A model generated the notes under the pieces. The model saw only the letters and a list, made by a program, of their open reading frames with translations, was not told the DNA's origin and did not search any database. 37,726 bases of DNA. Source: RGIG3009 sp045578625. Its GTDB lineage: Bacteria; Bacillota; Clostridia; Oscillospirales; Acutalibacteraceae. Location of the stretch: the NCBI GenBank assembly GCA_045578625.1, contig JAZNKN010000037.1, forward strand, positions 1-37,726, given 5' to 3'. The translations under genes were made by a program, and so were the position numbers. Below are positions 20,768 to 28,342 of the stretch, piece by piece (position 1 is the first letter of the stretch; each line of letters opens with the position of its first letter).

Positions 20768-21615
20768 CGTGCCTCTCCCTCCTGCCGCCGCCGGTACTCC
20801 CGCGGCGGGCAGCCGTACAGCCGACGGAACAATCGGCTGAAATACAACGGATTATCGTAGCCGGACAGCCGCGCCACCTCTCCAATGGGACAATCGGTGG
20901 TGCTGAGCAGTTCTCTGGCCTTCATCATCCGCACGTTCATCAAATACTGCTGCGGCGAGACACCCATCTGCCGCCGAAACAGCCGTGAAAACCAACAGAC
21001 CTCCACGTTAAACTGCGCCGCCAGCTCCGCCACGGTCAGCGGCTCGGCAAAGCGCCGTTGGATCTCCCGCACCGCCCGCTCGATCATCGCCGAGCGCGGT
21101 CGGCCGGTATGCGATTCTCGATCGCGGCGCGCCATACGCACCAGAAGCTCCTGCAGCAGTACCGCTGTCAGCTCATCCCCGAGCGGTCGCTGAAGCTGCA
21201 GCTCACGGATGATCCCCTCAAACAGCTCGCCGTAGCGGGAGTCCACGCCAACCGCGTGAACCACCCCATCGGTCAGCCCATACTGCAAGACGGTCTGCTT
21301 CGCCACTGTGCCGGTAAAATGGATCCAATAAATATCGGGATCCTCATCCAAACGGTAGGTATATTCCTGCCGCTCGTTAGGACGGTACAGCACCATCCCG
21401 CCCTCACCGACGCGATGCCACGCACCGCCGGTGAAAAACTGCGCCGAACCGCCGGCGACATACAGCAACTGATAGTCGGAACGTCCCTTGGGGCGGTAGG
21501 TATGAAACCGCGTCATCTGCACAAACCGATAATGACCGGCGCTCATCACCAGCAGCGGCGCCTCATACGGCGGCGCGTCACCGTCCGGCACGCGGTAGCC
21601 TGAATGACTGATCAT
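20764..21615 (-). CDS. AraC family transcriptional regulator
   Basis: A 283-residue regulator. The N-terminal cupin-like sensor (residues about 25-165) contains RPKGRSDYQLLYVAGG and VLYRPNERQEYTY, typical of sugar-sensing AraC proteins. The C-terminal domain (about 175-275) has the two helix-turn-helix motifs: LTVAELAAQFNVEVCWFSRLF and IGEVARLSGYDNPLYFSRLF (parts), ending PREYRRR. It diverges from the beta-galactosidase gene across a 140-bp interval, so control of that gene, presumably activation by a galactoside, is the likely job. The start at 21615 has only a G-rich ribosome site (GGGGGTGGG). The transcript continues into mtaB. Confidence 0.9.
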   Translation of the reverse strand: MISHSGYRVPDGDAPPYEAPLLVMSAGHYRFVQMTRFHTYRPKGRSDYQLLYVAGGSAQFFTGGAWHRVGEGGMVLYRPNERQEYTYRLDEDPDIYWIHFTGTVAKQTVLQYGLTDGVVHAVGVDSRYGELFEGIIRELQLQRPLGDELTAVLLQELLVRMARRDRESHTGRPRSAMIERAVREIQRRFAEPLTVAELAAQFNVEVCWFSRLFRRQMGVSPQQYLMNVRMMKARELLSTTDCPIGEVARLSGYDNPLYFSRLFRRLYGCPPREYRRRQEGEAR

Positions 21616-21636
21616 ATTCCCACCCCCTACCCCTCC

Positions 21637-21665
21637 AGTATACCAACCTTCGCGCTGTTTGTAAA
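21637..21665 (-). promoter_or_regulatory. Promoter of araC-type gene and mtaB
   Basis: Minus strand TTTACA, 17 bases, TATACT, about 20 nt before the start codon. Confidence 0.7.
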
Positions 21666-21700
21666 TACCGATTTGTGCATATTTCGGTCAAACGCGCCTA

Positions 21701-21729
21701 TGGGAAATCCTGCCGCCGTTCGGTATACT
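21701..21729 (+). promoter_or_regulatory. Probable activator-dependent promoter of the beta-galactosidase gene
   Basis: TATACT at 21724 is a good -10 box, but the hexamer 17 bases upstream (TGGGAA) is a poor -35. That fits dependence on the divergent AraC-type activator, whose site would lie between 21666 and 21700. Confidence 0.45.
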
Positions 21730-21755
21730 GAAAGCAGAAAAGGAGTGACTGTATT

Positions 21756-24700
21756 ATGCTGTTTCCTAAGTATTATGAAGACGCTTCCGTGCTGCACGTC
21801 GGCACCGAGCCGCCGCGTGCGTATTACGTTCCGTTTTCCGCCGCCGACGGCGCAGCCGTGCGGGAGGATCGCACGGCTTCCGACCGGTTTGCGCTGCTCA
21901 GCGGCATGTGGGAGTTTGCCTACCGCCGCAGCGTGCGGGAGGTGACCGCGCCGTTCTGGGGTGAAAACGCCGACCGCTCAGACTTTACCACTCTGCCGGT
22001 GCCATCGGTATGGCAGCGCCACGGCTACGATCAGCCCCAGTATACCAATATCAATTATCCCATCCCCTACGACCCGCCGTACGTACCGCTGGACAATCCC
22101 TGCGGCGCGTACTACCGCACTTTTACCGTCGATGCGGCACACATCGGTCTGCGCTGTTACCTCAACTTTGAGGGCGTGGACTCCTGCTTTGCAGTATGGG
22201 TCAACGGCGCGTTTGTCGGCTACAGCCAGGTCTCCCACGCCAGCAGCGAATGGGACGTCACCGACCACCTGCGCGAGGGCGAAAACGAGCTGGCGGTCAT
22301 GGTGCTGAAATGGTGCGACGGCACCTATCTGGAGGATCAGGACAAATTCCGTACGTCGGGTATTTTCCGCGACGTGTACCTACTGTACCGCCCAACCGAG
22401 CATCTGCGTGACTTCACCGTCACCACTCCGCTGACCGCGGACCTCGCTTGGGCTTGCGTGCAGGTTGAGCCGCTGTTCAGCGGCTCACCGCTGACGGTAC
22501 GGTACACCCTGACCGATGCTGACGGTGCCGTGATCGCGCAGGCTGAGAGCGCGGATGCCGTCTCACTGCCGGTCGCCTCCCCCATCCTGTGGAACACCGA
22601 AGCCCCCTATCTGTACACGCTGACGATGGAGACCGCCGACGAACGCATCGCCGTCGCGGTGGGCATCCGCGAGGTACACACCAAGGATGGCGTGCTGTAC
22701 ATTAACGGTCAGAACATCACCTTCCACGGTGTCAACCGCCACGACAGTGACCCCGTCACCGGCCCCGCTGTCAGCAAGGAACAGGTCATGACCGACCTGC
22801 GCCTGATGAAGCAGCACAATGTCAACGCCATCCGCACCAGCCACTATCCCAACGCCCCGTGGATGCCGGAGCTGTGCGATCGGTACGGCTTCTATCTCAT
22901 CGACGAGGGAGATCTGGAGACCCACGGTACCATTTTCCTGTACGAGGGCGAAAATCAGTTCAACCGCGCCACCAACGACCCGCAGTTCTACGACGCCATT
23001 CTTGACCGTATGGCGCTGCTGTACCACCGCGACAAAAACCACCCCAGCGTGGTCATCTGGTCGGTGGGCAACGAATCCGGCTGCGGCAAGGCGGTCACCG
23101 CTGCGTGGACGTGGCTCAAGAATACCGATCCCACCCGCCTGACACATTATGAGACCTGCGATGAATTCCGCACCGACACCTATCCGGAGGAGGATGCAGT
23201 ACATCCCAATTTCAAAGCGCTGGATCTCTACAGCCGTATGTATTCGTCACCTGACTTCCTGCGCGAGAATATGCGCAAGCAAGCCGCCCTGCTGCCGGAG
23301 GAGCGCAAGCCCTTTGTGCTGTGCGAATACTGCCACGCCATGGGCAACGGCCCCGGCGATCTGGAGGAGTATCAGCAGCTGTTTATGGAACACGACGGTC
23401 TGTGCGGCGGCTTCGTATGGGAATGGTGCGACCACGCGCTGTATGACGGCGAGACCGCCGATGGTCGCCCCCGCTATCTCTACGGCGGCGACTCGGGCGA
23501 ATTCCCGCACGACGGCAACTTCTGTATGGACGGTCTGGTCTACCCCGATCGCCGTCCTCATACCGGTCTGCTGGATTACAAAAACGTGCTGCGCCCCGCC
23601 CGCATCACCGCGGACAACAACGGCGGCTTTACCATCCGCAATCTGCTGGATTTTACGACGCTCAGTGACTATCTCACCGTCACCTATGAGGTATCCTGTG
23701 ACGGCGAGGTCATCGCCACCGGCGACGTTCCGGAGACCTTGCTGAACGTAGCGCCCCACGCCACCGCCCCCCTGCCGCTGTCCTTCACCCTGCCGGAGAC
23801 GGGTCATTGCCGTGTACGCTTTCTGCTGTGGCTGAAGCACGCCGGTGCGCTGTGTGACGCGGGACACCCCCTCGGCTTTGAGGAACTGGTGCTGCGTCCA
23901 TTCACGGCGCGCGCACCCTACACCGCCGACGGCGAGACGCCACACGTCGCGCAGAACAGCCATTACCTCACCCTCACCGGTGACGGCTTCCGTTACACCT
24001 ACGATACCGATACCGGTCTGTTCACCTCGCTCGTCAAGGACGGCATCGACCGCCTGACCGCGCCGATGACCTACGCCATCTGGCGCGCCCCCATTGACAA
24101 CGAACGCTTTATTCGTACGACCTGGGAAGAGAGCCGGTACGACCGTCTGCTCCCCCGCGGCTATGAGACGACCTGTGAGCCGGTCGGCAATACGCTGCAT
24201 ATCCGCACCGTCTGGTCGATCGCTGCCGATTCGCGTCAGCCGCTGCTGCGCGGTGCAACGGATTGGACTGTGCATCCCGACGGCGCGGTGGCCATGTCGA
24301 TGGAGGTCAACAAGCTGCCCGGCACACCGTTCCTGCCGCGCTTCGGTCTCACACTGAACCTGCCTAAGAGCGTCGATCGTGTTCGCTACCGTGGCCGCGG
24401 CCCAACGGAAAACTACGTGGACAAGCGCCACGCCACATGGTTCGGCACGTTTGAAAGCACTGTACGCGATCAGCACGAGGACTACCTGTTCCCGCAGGAA
24501 AACGGCAACCACACCGAATGCGAGTGGCTGTCGCTCGGCGGCCTGACCGCCGAAGCCACCACCCATCCCTTCAGCTTCTCGGTCTCGCCCTATACGGTGG
24601 AAGAACTCAGCCGCGCCGCGCACGCATTTGAATTGGAAGAAAGCGACAGCACCGTGCTGCATCTCGACTTTATGCAAAGCGGCGTCGGCTCGAACAGCTG

Positions 24701-24776
24701 CGGCCCCAAGCTGGACGTCCGTTGGCAGCTCAACGCCCGCCACTTCACCTTCAACCTGCTGCTCAAAACGGTGTGA
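21756..24776 (+). CDS. lacZ: Beta-galactosidase, glycoside hydrolase family 2 (LacZ type)
   Basis: A 1006-residue LacZ-length enzyme with the five-domain plan. The sugar-binding jelly roll is at about 40-205 (WQRHGYDQPQYTNINYPIP), an Ig-like domain at about 215-320, and the TIM barrel at about 322-600. The C-terminal Bgal_small domain is at about 735-1003, with YRGRGPTENYVDKR. Catalysis uses Glu440 in WSVGNESGCG as acid/base and Glu524 in VLCEYCHAMGNG as nucleophile; DLETHG and HGVNRHD are also conserved. There is no signal peptide, so it acts on galactosides inside the cell. The ATG follows AAAAGGAG. Control by the divergent AraC regulator is inferred. No sugar transporter accompanies it here; the orphan MsmK-type ATPase at 35108 could energise one elsewhere. 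Confidence 0.95.
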   Translation: MLFPKYYEDASVLHVGTEPPRAYYVPFSAADGAAVREDRTASDRFALLSGMWEFAYRRSVREVTAPFWGENADRSDFTTLPVPSVWQRHGYDQPQYTNINYPIPYDPPYVPLDNPCGAYYRTFTVDAAHIGLRCYLNFEGVDSCFAVWVNGAFVGYSQVSHASSEWDVTDHLREGENELAVMVLKWCDGTYLEDQDKFRTSGIFRDVYLLYRPTEHLRDFTVTTPLTADLAWACVQVEPLFSGSPLTVRYTLTDADGAVIAQAESADAVSLPVASPILWNTEAPYLYTLTMETADERIAVAVGIREVHTKDGVLYINGQNITFHGVNRHDSDPVTGPAVSKEQVMTDLRLMKQHNVNAIRTSHYPNAPWMPELCDRYGFYLIDEGDLETHGTIFLYEGENQFNRATNDPQFYDAILDRMALLYHRDKNHPSVVIWSVGNESGCGKAVTAAWTWLKNTDPTRLTHYETCDEFRTDTYPEEDAVHPNFKALDLYSRMYSSPDFLRENMRKQAALLPEERKPFVLCEYCHAMGNGPGDLEEYQQLFMEHDGLCGGFVWEWCDHALYDGETADGRPRYLYGGDSGEFPHDGNFCMDGLVYPDRRPHTGLLDYKNVLRPARITADNNGGFTIRNLLDFTTLSDYLTVTYEVSCDGEVIATGDVPETLLNVAPHATAPLPLSFTLPETGHCRVRFLLWLKHAGALCDAGHPLGFEELVLRPFTARAPYTADGETPHVAQNSHYLTLTGDGFRYTYDTDTGLFTSLVKDGIDRLTAPMTYAIWRAPIDNERFIRTTWEESRYDRLLPRGYETTCEPVGNTLHIRTVWSIAADSRQPLLRGATDWTVHPDGAVAMSMEVNKLPGTPFLPRFGLTLNLPKSVDRVRYRGRGPTENYVDKRHATWFGTFESTVRDQHEDYLFPQENGNHTECEWLSLGGLTAEATTHPFSFSVSPYTVEELSRAAHAFELEESDSTVLHLDFMQSGVGSNSCGPKLDVRWQLNARHFTFNLLLKTV

Positions 24777-24795
24777 TCCTGCACAACCCGCCCAT

Positions 24796-24862
24796 GGCTC
24801 CCTCGCAAATTCGCACGATCTCATTGAAACATCGTAGGGGGCGGCGCCCTCGACGCCCCGCC
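24796..24862. repeat. Dispersed intergenic repeat, copy 2
   Basis: Nearly identical over about 65 bp to 9783-9849, with the shared core CATCGTAGGGGGCGGCGCC. It lies just after lacZ. The closing CCCTACG arm present in copy 1 is missing. Confidence 0.7.
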
Positions 24863-24890
24863 CGCAAACCCTCACATTACCACAAACTAA

Positions 24891-24926
24891 AAAACGACCG
24901 GTCACGAGACGTGACCGGTCATTTTT
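24891..24926. terminator. Bidirectional terminator hairpin, left of the SLOG/HTH pair
   Basis: GACCGGTCACG-AGA-CGTGACCGGTC (24896-24920) with ATTTTT on the + side (end of lacZ) and GTTTTTTAG on the minus side (end of the SLOG gene). It is the exact reverse complement of the hairpin at 25710. Confidence 0.85.
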
Positions 24927-25366
24927 CACGTCACTAATTCTCCTAAATTTTCCAGAACTTTCCCTCCGGCTTTAACAACCCGATAAGCAGCATACGCTCC
25001 TCCATAGGGATGATCAACAAAGGTGATCGCCAGATCACAATGCTTTGCCATCCATTGGTTGCGTCGGCCGATAGCAAACCTTGGTGGCACCATTTCTAAG
25101 CCCTCCGGATAGATGGTGGCATCATACATCTCCAACGGTTTTTCCTTTCCTGACAGATACGCTAAAACCAGAAGCAACCGAATGTGTGGAAATTCTTTTT
25201 TTAACCGAACAACGGTCTGCGCTGCATAGGTATCAAAATTTCCTCTACCACCGCACCAAAACACCGTACACCCCTCTGCCACCGCCCTACGAACAGCAAG
25301 CTCTAATGGGGCAGAAATGTCTCTCCACACCTCTCGATGACCGAAAAACGCGCATATCTTTTCCAT
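24926..25366 (-). CDS. SLOG superfamily protein (DUF1273/YpsA-like)
   Basis: A 146-residue single-domain protein with a Rossmann-like layout. It begins MEKICAFFGHREVW; FFGHR at residues 6-10, GGRGNFD, LLLVLAYL, PEGLEMVPPRFAIGRRNQWM and HPYGGAYAA are characteristic of the DUF1273 branch of SLOG proteins. These are thought to bind nucleotides or related ligands; some relatives take part in stress or phage-linked signalling, but the function of this branch is not settled. ATG 25366 was chosen over an upstream in-frame TTG at 25375 because AGAAGG lies nine bases before it. The gene diverges from a small HTH regulator and is more AT-rich than the lacZ and mntP regions. Confidence 0.8.
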   Translation of the reverse strand: MEKICAFFGHREVWRDISAPLELAVRRAVAEGCTVFWCGGRGNFDTYAAQTVVRLKKEFPHIRLLLVLAYLSGKEKPLEMYDATIYPEGLEMVPPRFAIGRRNQWMAKHCDLAITFVDHPYGGAYAAYRVVKAGGKVLENLGELVT

Positions 25367-25421
25367 ATTTCCCAACCTTCTTCGCGAGGAGTAACTTTAT
25401 AGTGACTCCCTAAATAGTGAA

Positions 25422-25450
25422 TTATTAAATCTGCTCCCATTATATATAAT
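25422..25450 (+). promoter_or_regulatory. Probable promoter of the small HTH gene
   Basis: TATAAT at 25445 within an AT-rich run; the -35 hexamer at the right distance is weak (TTATTA). The region also has to hold the SLOG promoter in the other direction. Confidence 0.35.
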
Positions 25451-25479
25451 ATAGTCAGCGAAGTAAAGAGGGGAATACG

Positions 25480-25695
25480 ATGAAATACGGAAATTTAACG
25501 TTTCACATTGAGCGCCTTTTGCAAGAAAAAGGTATTTCCAAAAACCAAATATGCAAGGACTTGGACATCCCTCGTTCTAATTTCAATCGCTATTGCCGCA
25601 ATGAATTTGCCCGCATCGATGCCGGCTTAGTCTGCAAACTGTGCTGGTATCTGGAGGTCGATGTCGGCGAGCTAATCACCTACAACAAGGAATGA
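25480..25695 (+). CDS. Small Cro/CI-type HTH transcriptional regulator
   Basis: A 71-residue protein consisting almost entirely of one XRE/Cro-type helix-turn-helix (HTH_26-like): HIERLLQEKGISKNQICKDL, then IPRSNFNRYCRN and a last helix ending LEVDVGELITYNKE. The recognition helix is about residues 32-42. It lacks a ligand or dimer domain. The start follows AGAGGGG. It diverges from the SLOG gene across 113 bp, so control of that gene and of itself is the natural guess. Both genes are enclosed by a matching pair of hairpins. Confidence 0.85.
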   Translation: MKYGNLTFHIERLLQEKGISKNQICKDLDIPRSNFNRYCRNEFARIDAGLVCKLCWYLEVDVGELITYNKE

Positions 25696-25704
25696 TCCTT
25701 ACCA

Positions 25705-25742
25705 AAAACGACCGGTCACGTCTCGTGACCGGTCGTTCGTTT
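25705..25742. terminator. Bidirectional terminator hairpin, right of the SLOG/HTH pair
   Basis: GACCGGTCACG-TCT-CGTGACCGGTC (25710-25734), exact reverse complement of the hairpin at 24896, including the loop. It has GTTTTTGG on the minus side (end of the mntP operon) and GTTCGTTTTCC on the + side. Confidence 0.85.
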
Positions 25743-25745
25743 TCC

Positions 25746-26243
25746 TTATTCTTCCTCCGGAGGTAACCTTTTCAACCGCTTCGCGGCATTCACACCGCAC
25801 ACCAGATAATACATGATCCACGCTGAGAACACAAACCGCAGGGTGGTCGGCACCACGTCAATGCTGCCGTGGCCTTCCGTCATAGTGGACAAGATCCAAA
25901 AGAACCAGACGACCAACACCACGCAATCAATGATAAACACCACCAATGCCGTCGTCAGCCACTTGCTGTTCTTTTTGCTGAACAGCCAACACAGAAAATA
26001 CAGTGTCAGCACCACCAGTGTCGCCAAGCCCGCCAACAGAATGATATACAGCTTCTGCGAGCTGTAATACACACCCAGCGCCACGCCCAACGCGATCTCA
26101 GGGATCGCCGCCGTAAACACAAACACCGTTTCGGATTTGACGATCAGTACGATCGCCAGATTCGCGATCGTCAGAAGCAGCATCACCAACAGACCGGCGC
26201 GCGCCTTTTCGTAATCGTCTTTATACAACTTTCTCTGTTCCAC
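25746..26243 (-). CDS. Polytopic membrane protein of unknown function
   Basis: A 165-residue protein with about five hydrophobic segments (for example GLLVMLLLTIANLAIVLIV near residue 17, IILLAGLATLVVLTLYFLCW near 67, TALVVFIIDCVVLVVWFFWI near 98) and a charged tail ending RLKRLPPEEE. I do not recognise the family. The start is GTG, three bases after the mntP stop codon, with a G-rich site (GGGGGG) upstream, so it is cotranscribed with mntP. A role in metal handling would be guesswork based only on that position. Confidence 0.7.
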   Translation of the reverse strand: MEQRKLYKDDYEKARAGLLVMLLLTIANLAIVLIVKSETVFVFTAAIPEIALGVALGVYYSSQKLYIILLAGLATLVVLTLYFLCWLFSKKNSKWLTTALVVFIIDCVVLVVWFFWILSTMTEGHGSIDVVPTTLRFVFSAWIMYYLVCGVNAAKRLKRLPPEEE

Positions 26244-26246
26244 GGT

Positions 26247-26831
26247 TTAACCCCCCAGCAAATGTTCACACAAGATCTTAATGCCGATACCGATCAGTAC
26301 GATACCGCCGGCGATCTCCGCCCGCTTGCCGTAGCGGTTGCCGGTATGGCAGCCCAACTGCACACCGGCCAGGCAGGTCGCAAAGGTAACGACAGCGATC
26401 ACCGCACAACAGACGAGGTATCCGTACCACGGCTCCAGCAGCCCGGTCCGACCAAGCGCCATCGTCACGCCGACCGCCATCGCGTCGATGCTGGTCGCCA
26501 CCGCCATCATCAGCAGAGTCCCCCACCGCGTGGGGTCGCCCTCCGCGACCTCTTCCTCGCCGCGGATCGCCTCCCACAGCATCTTGCCGCCGATAAACAA
26601 AAGCAGCCCAAACGCGACCCAATGGTCGATCGCTACGATCTGCTTAGCAAATAAGCCGGCGACCAGATAGCCGATCATCGGCATGATCCCCTGAAACACG
26701 CCGAACGCGCCGGCGATGCGCGCGGTCTGTGCCGCATTGGCACGACCCAGTAGGATCCCGTTGCCGATCGACACCGCAAACGCGTCCATCGACAGCCCCA
26801 CCGCCGTTAGAAATAATGTCAGAACATCCAT
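26247..26831 (-). CDS. mntP: Manganese efflux pump MntP
   Basis: A 194-residue MntP (DUF204) protein of normal length with about six transmembrane segments arranged as two repeats. Each repeat contains the signature acidic helix: GLSMDAFAVSIGNG (about residues 12-25) and ATSIDAMAVGVTMA (about 111-124). The paired Asp residues are needed for Mn2+ export in studied members. The protein pumps excess Mn2+ out of the cytosol. No yybP-ykoY riboswitch, the usual Mn2+ switch for this gene, could be recognised upstream; the 5' region instead holds a gene remnant. The nearest good promoter, at 27032, would give a leader of about 190 nt through that remnant. Confidence 0.93.
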   Translation of the reverse strand: MDVLTLFLTAVGLSMDAFAVSIGNGILLGRANAAQTARIAGAFGVFQGIMPMIGYLVAGLFAKQIVAIDHWVAFGLLLFIGGKMLWEAIRGEEEVAEGDPTRWGTLLMMAVATSIDAMAVGVTMALGRTGLLEPWYGYLVCCAVIAVVTFATCLAGVQLGCHTGNRYGKRAEIAGGIVLIGIGIKILCEHLLGG

Positions 26832-26852
26832 ACACCGTATGCCTCTTTTGCG

Positions 26853-26996
26853 TTAGTCCTCATATTCCCACACACGCACCCAATCGACCTCGATCAGCCA
26901 CGTCTCGTGTGCGCCGAGGAACAACGCCATGTGATGCACGTTTACCACGCTGACACCCCAGAAGGCAGGCCCGTCGTTTTCCTGTATTTCTTCCAT
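26853..26996 (-). pseudogene. Remnant of a GH16-like gene (C-terminal end)
   Basis: A 47-codon frame ends ALFLGAHETWLIEVDWVRVW plus EYED and stop. It aligns with the C-terminus of the intact GH16-like protein at 28503 (ALILGGSWCNPMELDWIRVW). Only this tail remains; no ribosome site fits the ATG at 26996. A promoter and an AGGGG ribosome site with another, out-of-frame ATG (27004, 20 codons) sit just upstream, as if an internal deletion had joined the start region of a gene to its end. It lies 22 nt before mntP. Confidence 0.6.
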
Positions 26997-27031
26997 ACCA
27001 ACATCGTTGTTCCCCTATTAACGATATTTCC

Positions 27032-27060
27032 AGTATACCAAATTCTCCGGCCAAATGCAA
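27032..27060 (-). promoter_or_regulatory. Promoter upstream of the GH16-like remnant and mntP
   Basis: Minus strand TTGCAT, 17 bases, TATACT. It presumably once served the GH16-like gene and may now drive mntP. Confidence 0.6.
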
Positions 27061-27089
27061 TCCCCTTGCTCAAAAGCCCATTTCCCGCG

Positions 27090-27117
27090 TTGGCAATCCC
27101 CCGGCGAGAACTATAAT
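27090..27117 (+). promoter_or_regulatory. Promoter of a short orphan transcription unit
   Basis: TTGGCA, 16 bases, TATAAT on the + strand. It diverges from the promoter at 27032 and points into a 230-bp stretch that ends at a terminator without a recognisable gene. Confidence 0.5.
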
Positions 27118-27123
27118 AGAAAA

Positions 27124-27350
27124 AGATCCGGCAATTTTGCTTGTTTTCTGCAAATAGCGGTACTGTTTTGACGGACGGTGATCCCGATGGAACATGCGGT
27201 ACACGAATTCTTCACGCTTGCCGATCAGCCGCTCGCGTGGGATCTACCGGCGTCAATTACTTCGTTCGCCAATTCAGCAAGCCCGCTCCTGACGACATAA
27301 AAACAGCCGCTCCGTATGTAACGTATGTAGCGGAGCGGCTTTTCTTTTTT
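27124..27350 (+). ncRNA. Possible small RNA or peptide transcript of unknown function
   Basis: Between the promoter at 27090 and the terminator at 27305-27350 lies about 180 bp with no recognisable gene. One 37-codon frame (27187-27300) starts MEHAVHEFFTLADQPLAWDL and ends just before the terminator, with only GGTGATC as a possible ribosome site. The unit may encode a small RNA, a short peptide, or be the decayed start of a lost gene. Transcription is inferred from the signals alone. Confidence 0.3.
27305..27350. terminator. Bidirectional terminator
   Basis: AGCCGCTCCG pairs with CGGAGCGGCT (10 bp), followed by TTTCTTTTTT on the + strand. On the minus strand the tail is TGTTTTTATG, which ends the PocR/AraC transcript. 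Confidence 0.85.
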
Positions 27351-28284
27351 ACGGCTGTTCGCCGCCGGTCAGCTTCGCCGCGGACAGTGTCAGCTTGCCC
27401 GGATCCGGCAGCTCCGGCACGTTGCCGCTGCGCAGGAATACCGTGCGGTACTCACGCGGCGTCATACCGGTCTTGAGCTTGAACACGCGCGAAAAATAGT
27501 TATAATCGGAGATGCCGCAGTTACCGGCGATCTCGGATATGTTGTACTTCGGGTCTTTTAGATATTTACACGCCAGCACGATCCGCTTTTGCAGAATAAA
27601 TTTACCGATCGCCATACTGACGTTCTTTTCCGCGCAGCGATTGAGCGTGGACACGCTGACCGACAGTTCCCGCGCGATATCCGACACCAACAGCTTTTCG
27701 CGCAGGTTTTCGTCAATGTACGTCTGCGCGCGCTGCCACAGGTCATCGCGGTTGCGCTGAATGAGCTTTTGCAGCAGTAGATGCTCAATACAGATCTGCA
27801 AAATGTCACACATCGCCGCAATGCAGGAGCGCGAGGTGGGGATCAACTGGAAAAACTGGTGATTCAGCACCGACATATCGCGGATAAAATGACGGCAGTT
27901 ATCGTATACTGTGTTCCACTGCGAGCCGAGCGAGGTCTGGTCGTCCAACAGATGCCCCAGCACCACGTAGCCCAGGATCTCGTCGTTACGCTGCCCCGAT
28001 TTGATCGGCACGCACACCTCGATCAGACCCGCATGGCACTGGTACACGCACAACTTGCCGGTCATCTTGGCCTGACGGAAACCGTACACATCACACGCCT
28101 CACACTTCGACTTGCCCACCGCGGTGGATTGGATGTGCTGACAAAACGGATTGGCTTGGGTCGGGTAGCGCAGCAGCGCGTGATATTCGGGGTCAAACAG
28201 CGCACATTGATGGCCGGTAATGAGATAAATATCCTTGAAGATCTTTTGGATCTCATTTAGTTCAAAAAAGGGATTCATCGCCAT
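27349..28284 (-). CDS. PocR-domain AraC family transcriptional regulator
   Basis: A 311-residue regulator. Residues about 5-165 form a PocR sensory domain: cysteines in FCQHIQS, SKCEACDVYGF and LCVYQCHAGLIEVCVPI match the family's conserved Cys pattern, and GYVVLGHLL follows. A linker helix leads to the AraC-type DNA-binding part (about 195-290) with LLVSDIARELSVSVSTLNRC and ISEIAGNCGISDYNYFSRVF, then GMTPREYR. PocR domains bind small molecules and are found in regulators of propanediol and other carbon-source genes. ATG 28284 is the preferred start; an upstream in-frame TTG (28299) is less likely. It lies downstream of the GH16-like gene on the same strand but has its own promoter with paired repeats, so it may control both itself and its neighbours. 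Confidence 0.88.
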   Translation of the reverse strand: MAMNPFFELNEIQKIFKDIYLITGHQCALFDPEYHALLRYPTQANPFCQHIQSTAVGKSKCEACDVYGFRQAKMTGKLCVYQCHAGLIEVCVPIKSGQRNDEILGYVVLGHLLDDQTSLGSQWNTVYDNCRHFIRDMSVLNHQFFQLIPTSRSCIAAMCDILQICIEHLLLQKLIQRNRDDLWQRAQTYIDENLREKLLVSDIARELSVSVSTLNRCAEKNVSMAIGKFILQKRIVLACKYLKDPKYNISEIAGNCGISDYNYFSRVFKLKTGMTPREYRTVFLRSGNVPELPDPGKLTLSAAKLTGGEQP

Positions 28285-28342
28285 AATTTCGCCCCCCAAA
28301 AACCTGCCAAAACGCTTCAGATTGATTAAAAAGTGCTACTTT

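Noticed and set aside
23247..24929. Open frame of 560 codons antisense to lacZ
   Set aside because: Shadow of the beta-galactosidase coding sequence, with low-complexity composition and no motifs.
26832..27060. yybP-ykoY (Mn2+) riboswitch before mntP
   Set aside because: The interval instead reads as the tail of a GH16-like gene on the minus strand, and the conserved aptamer blocks were not recognised.
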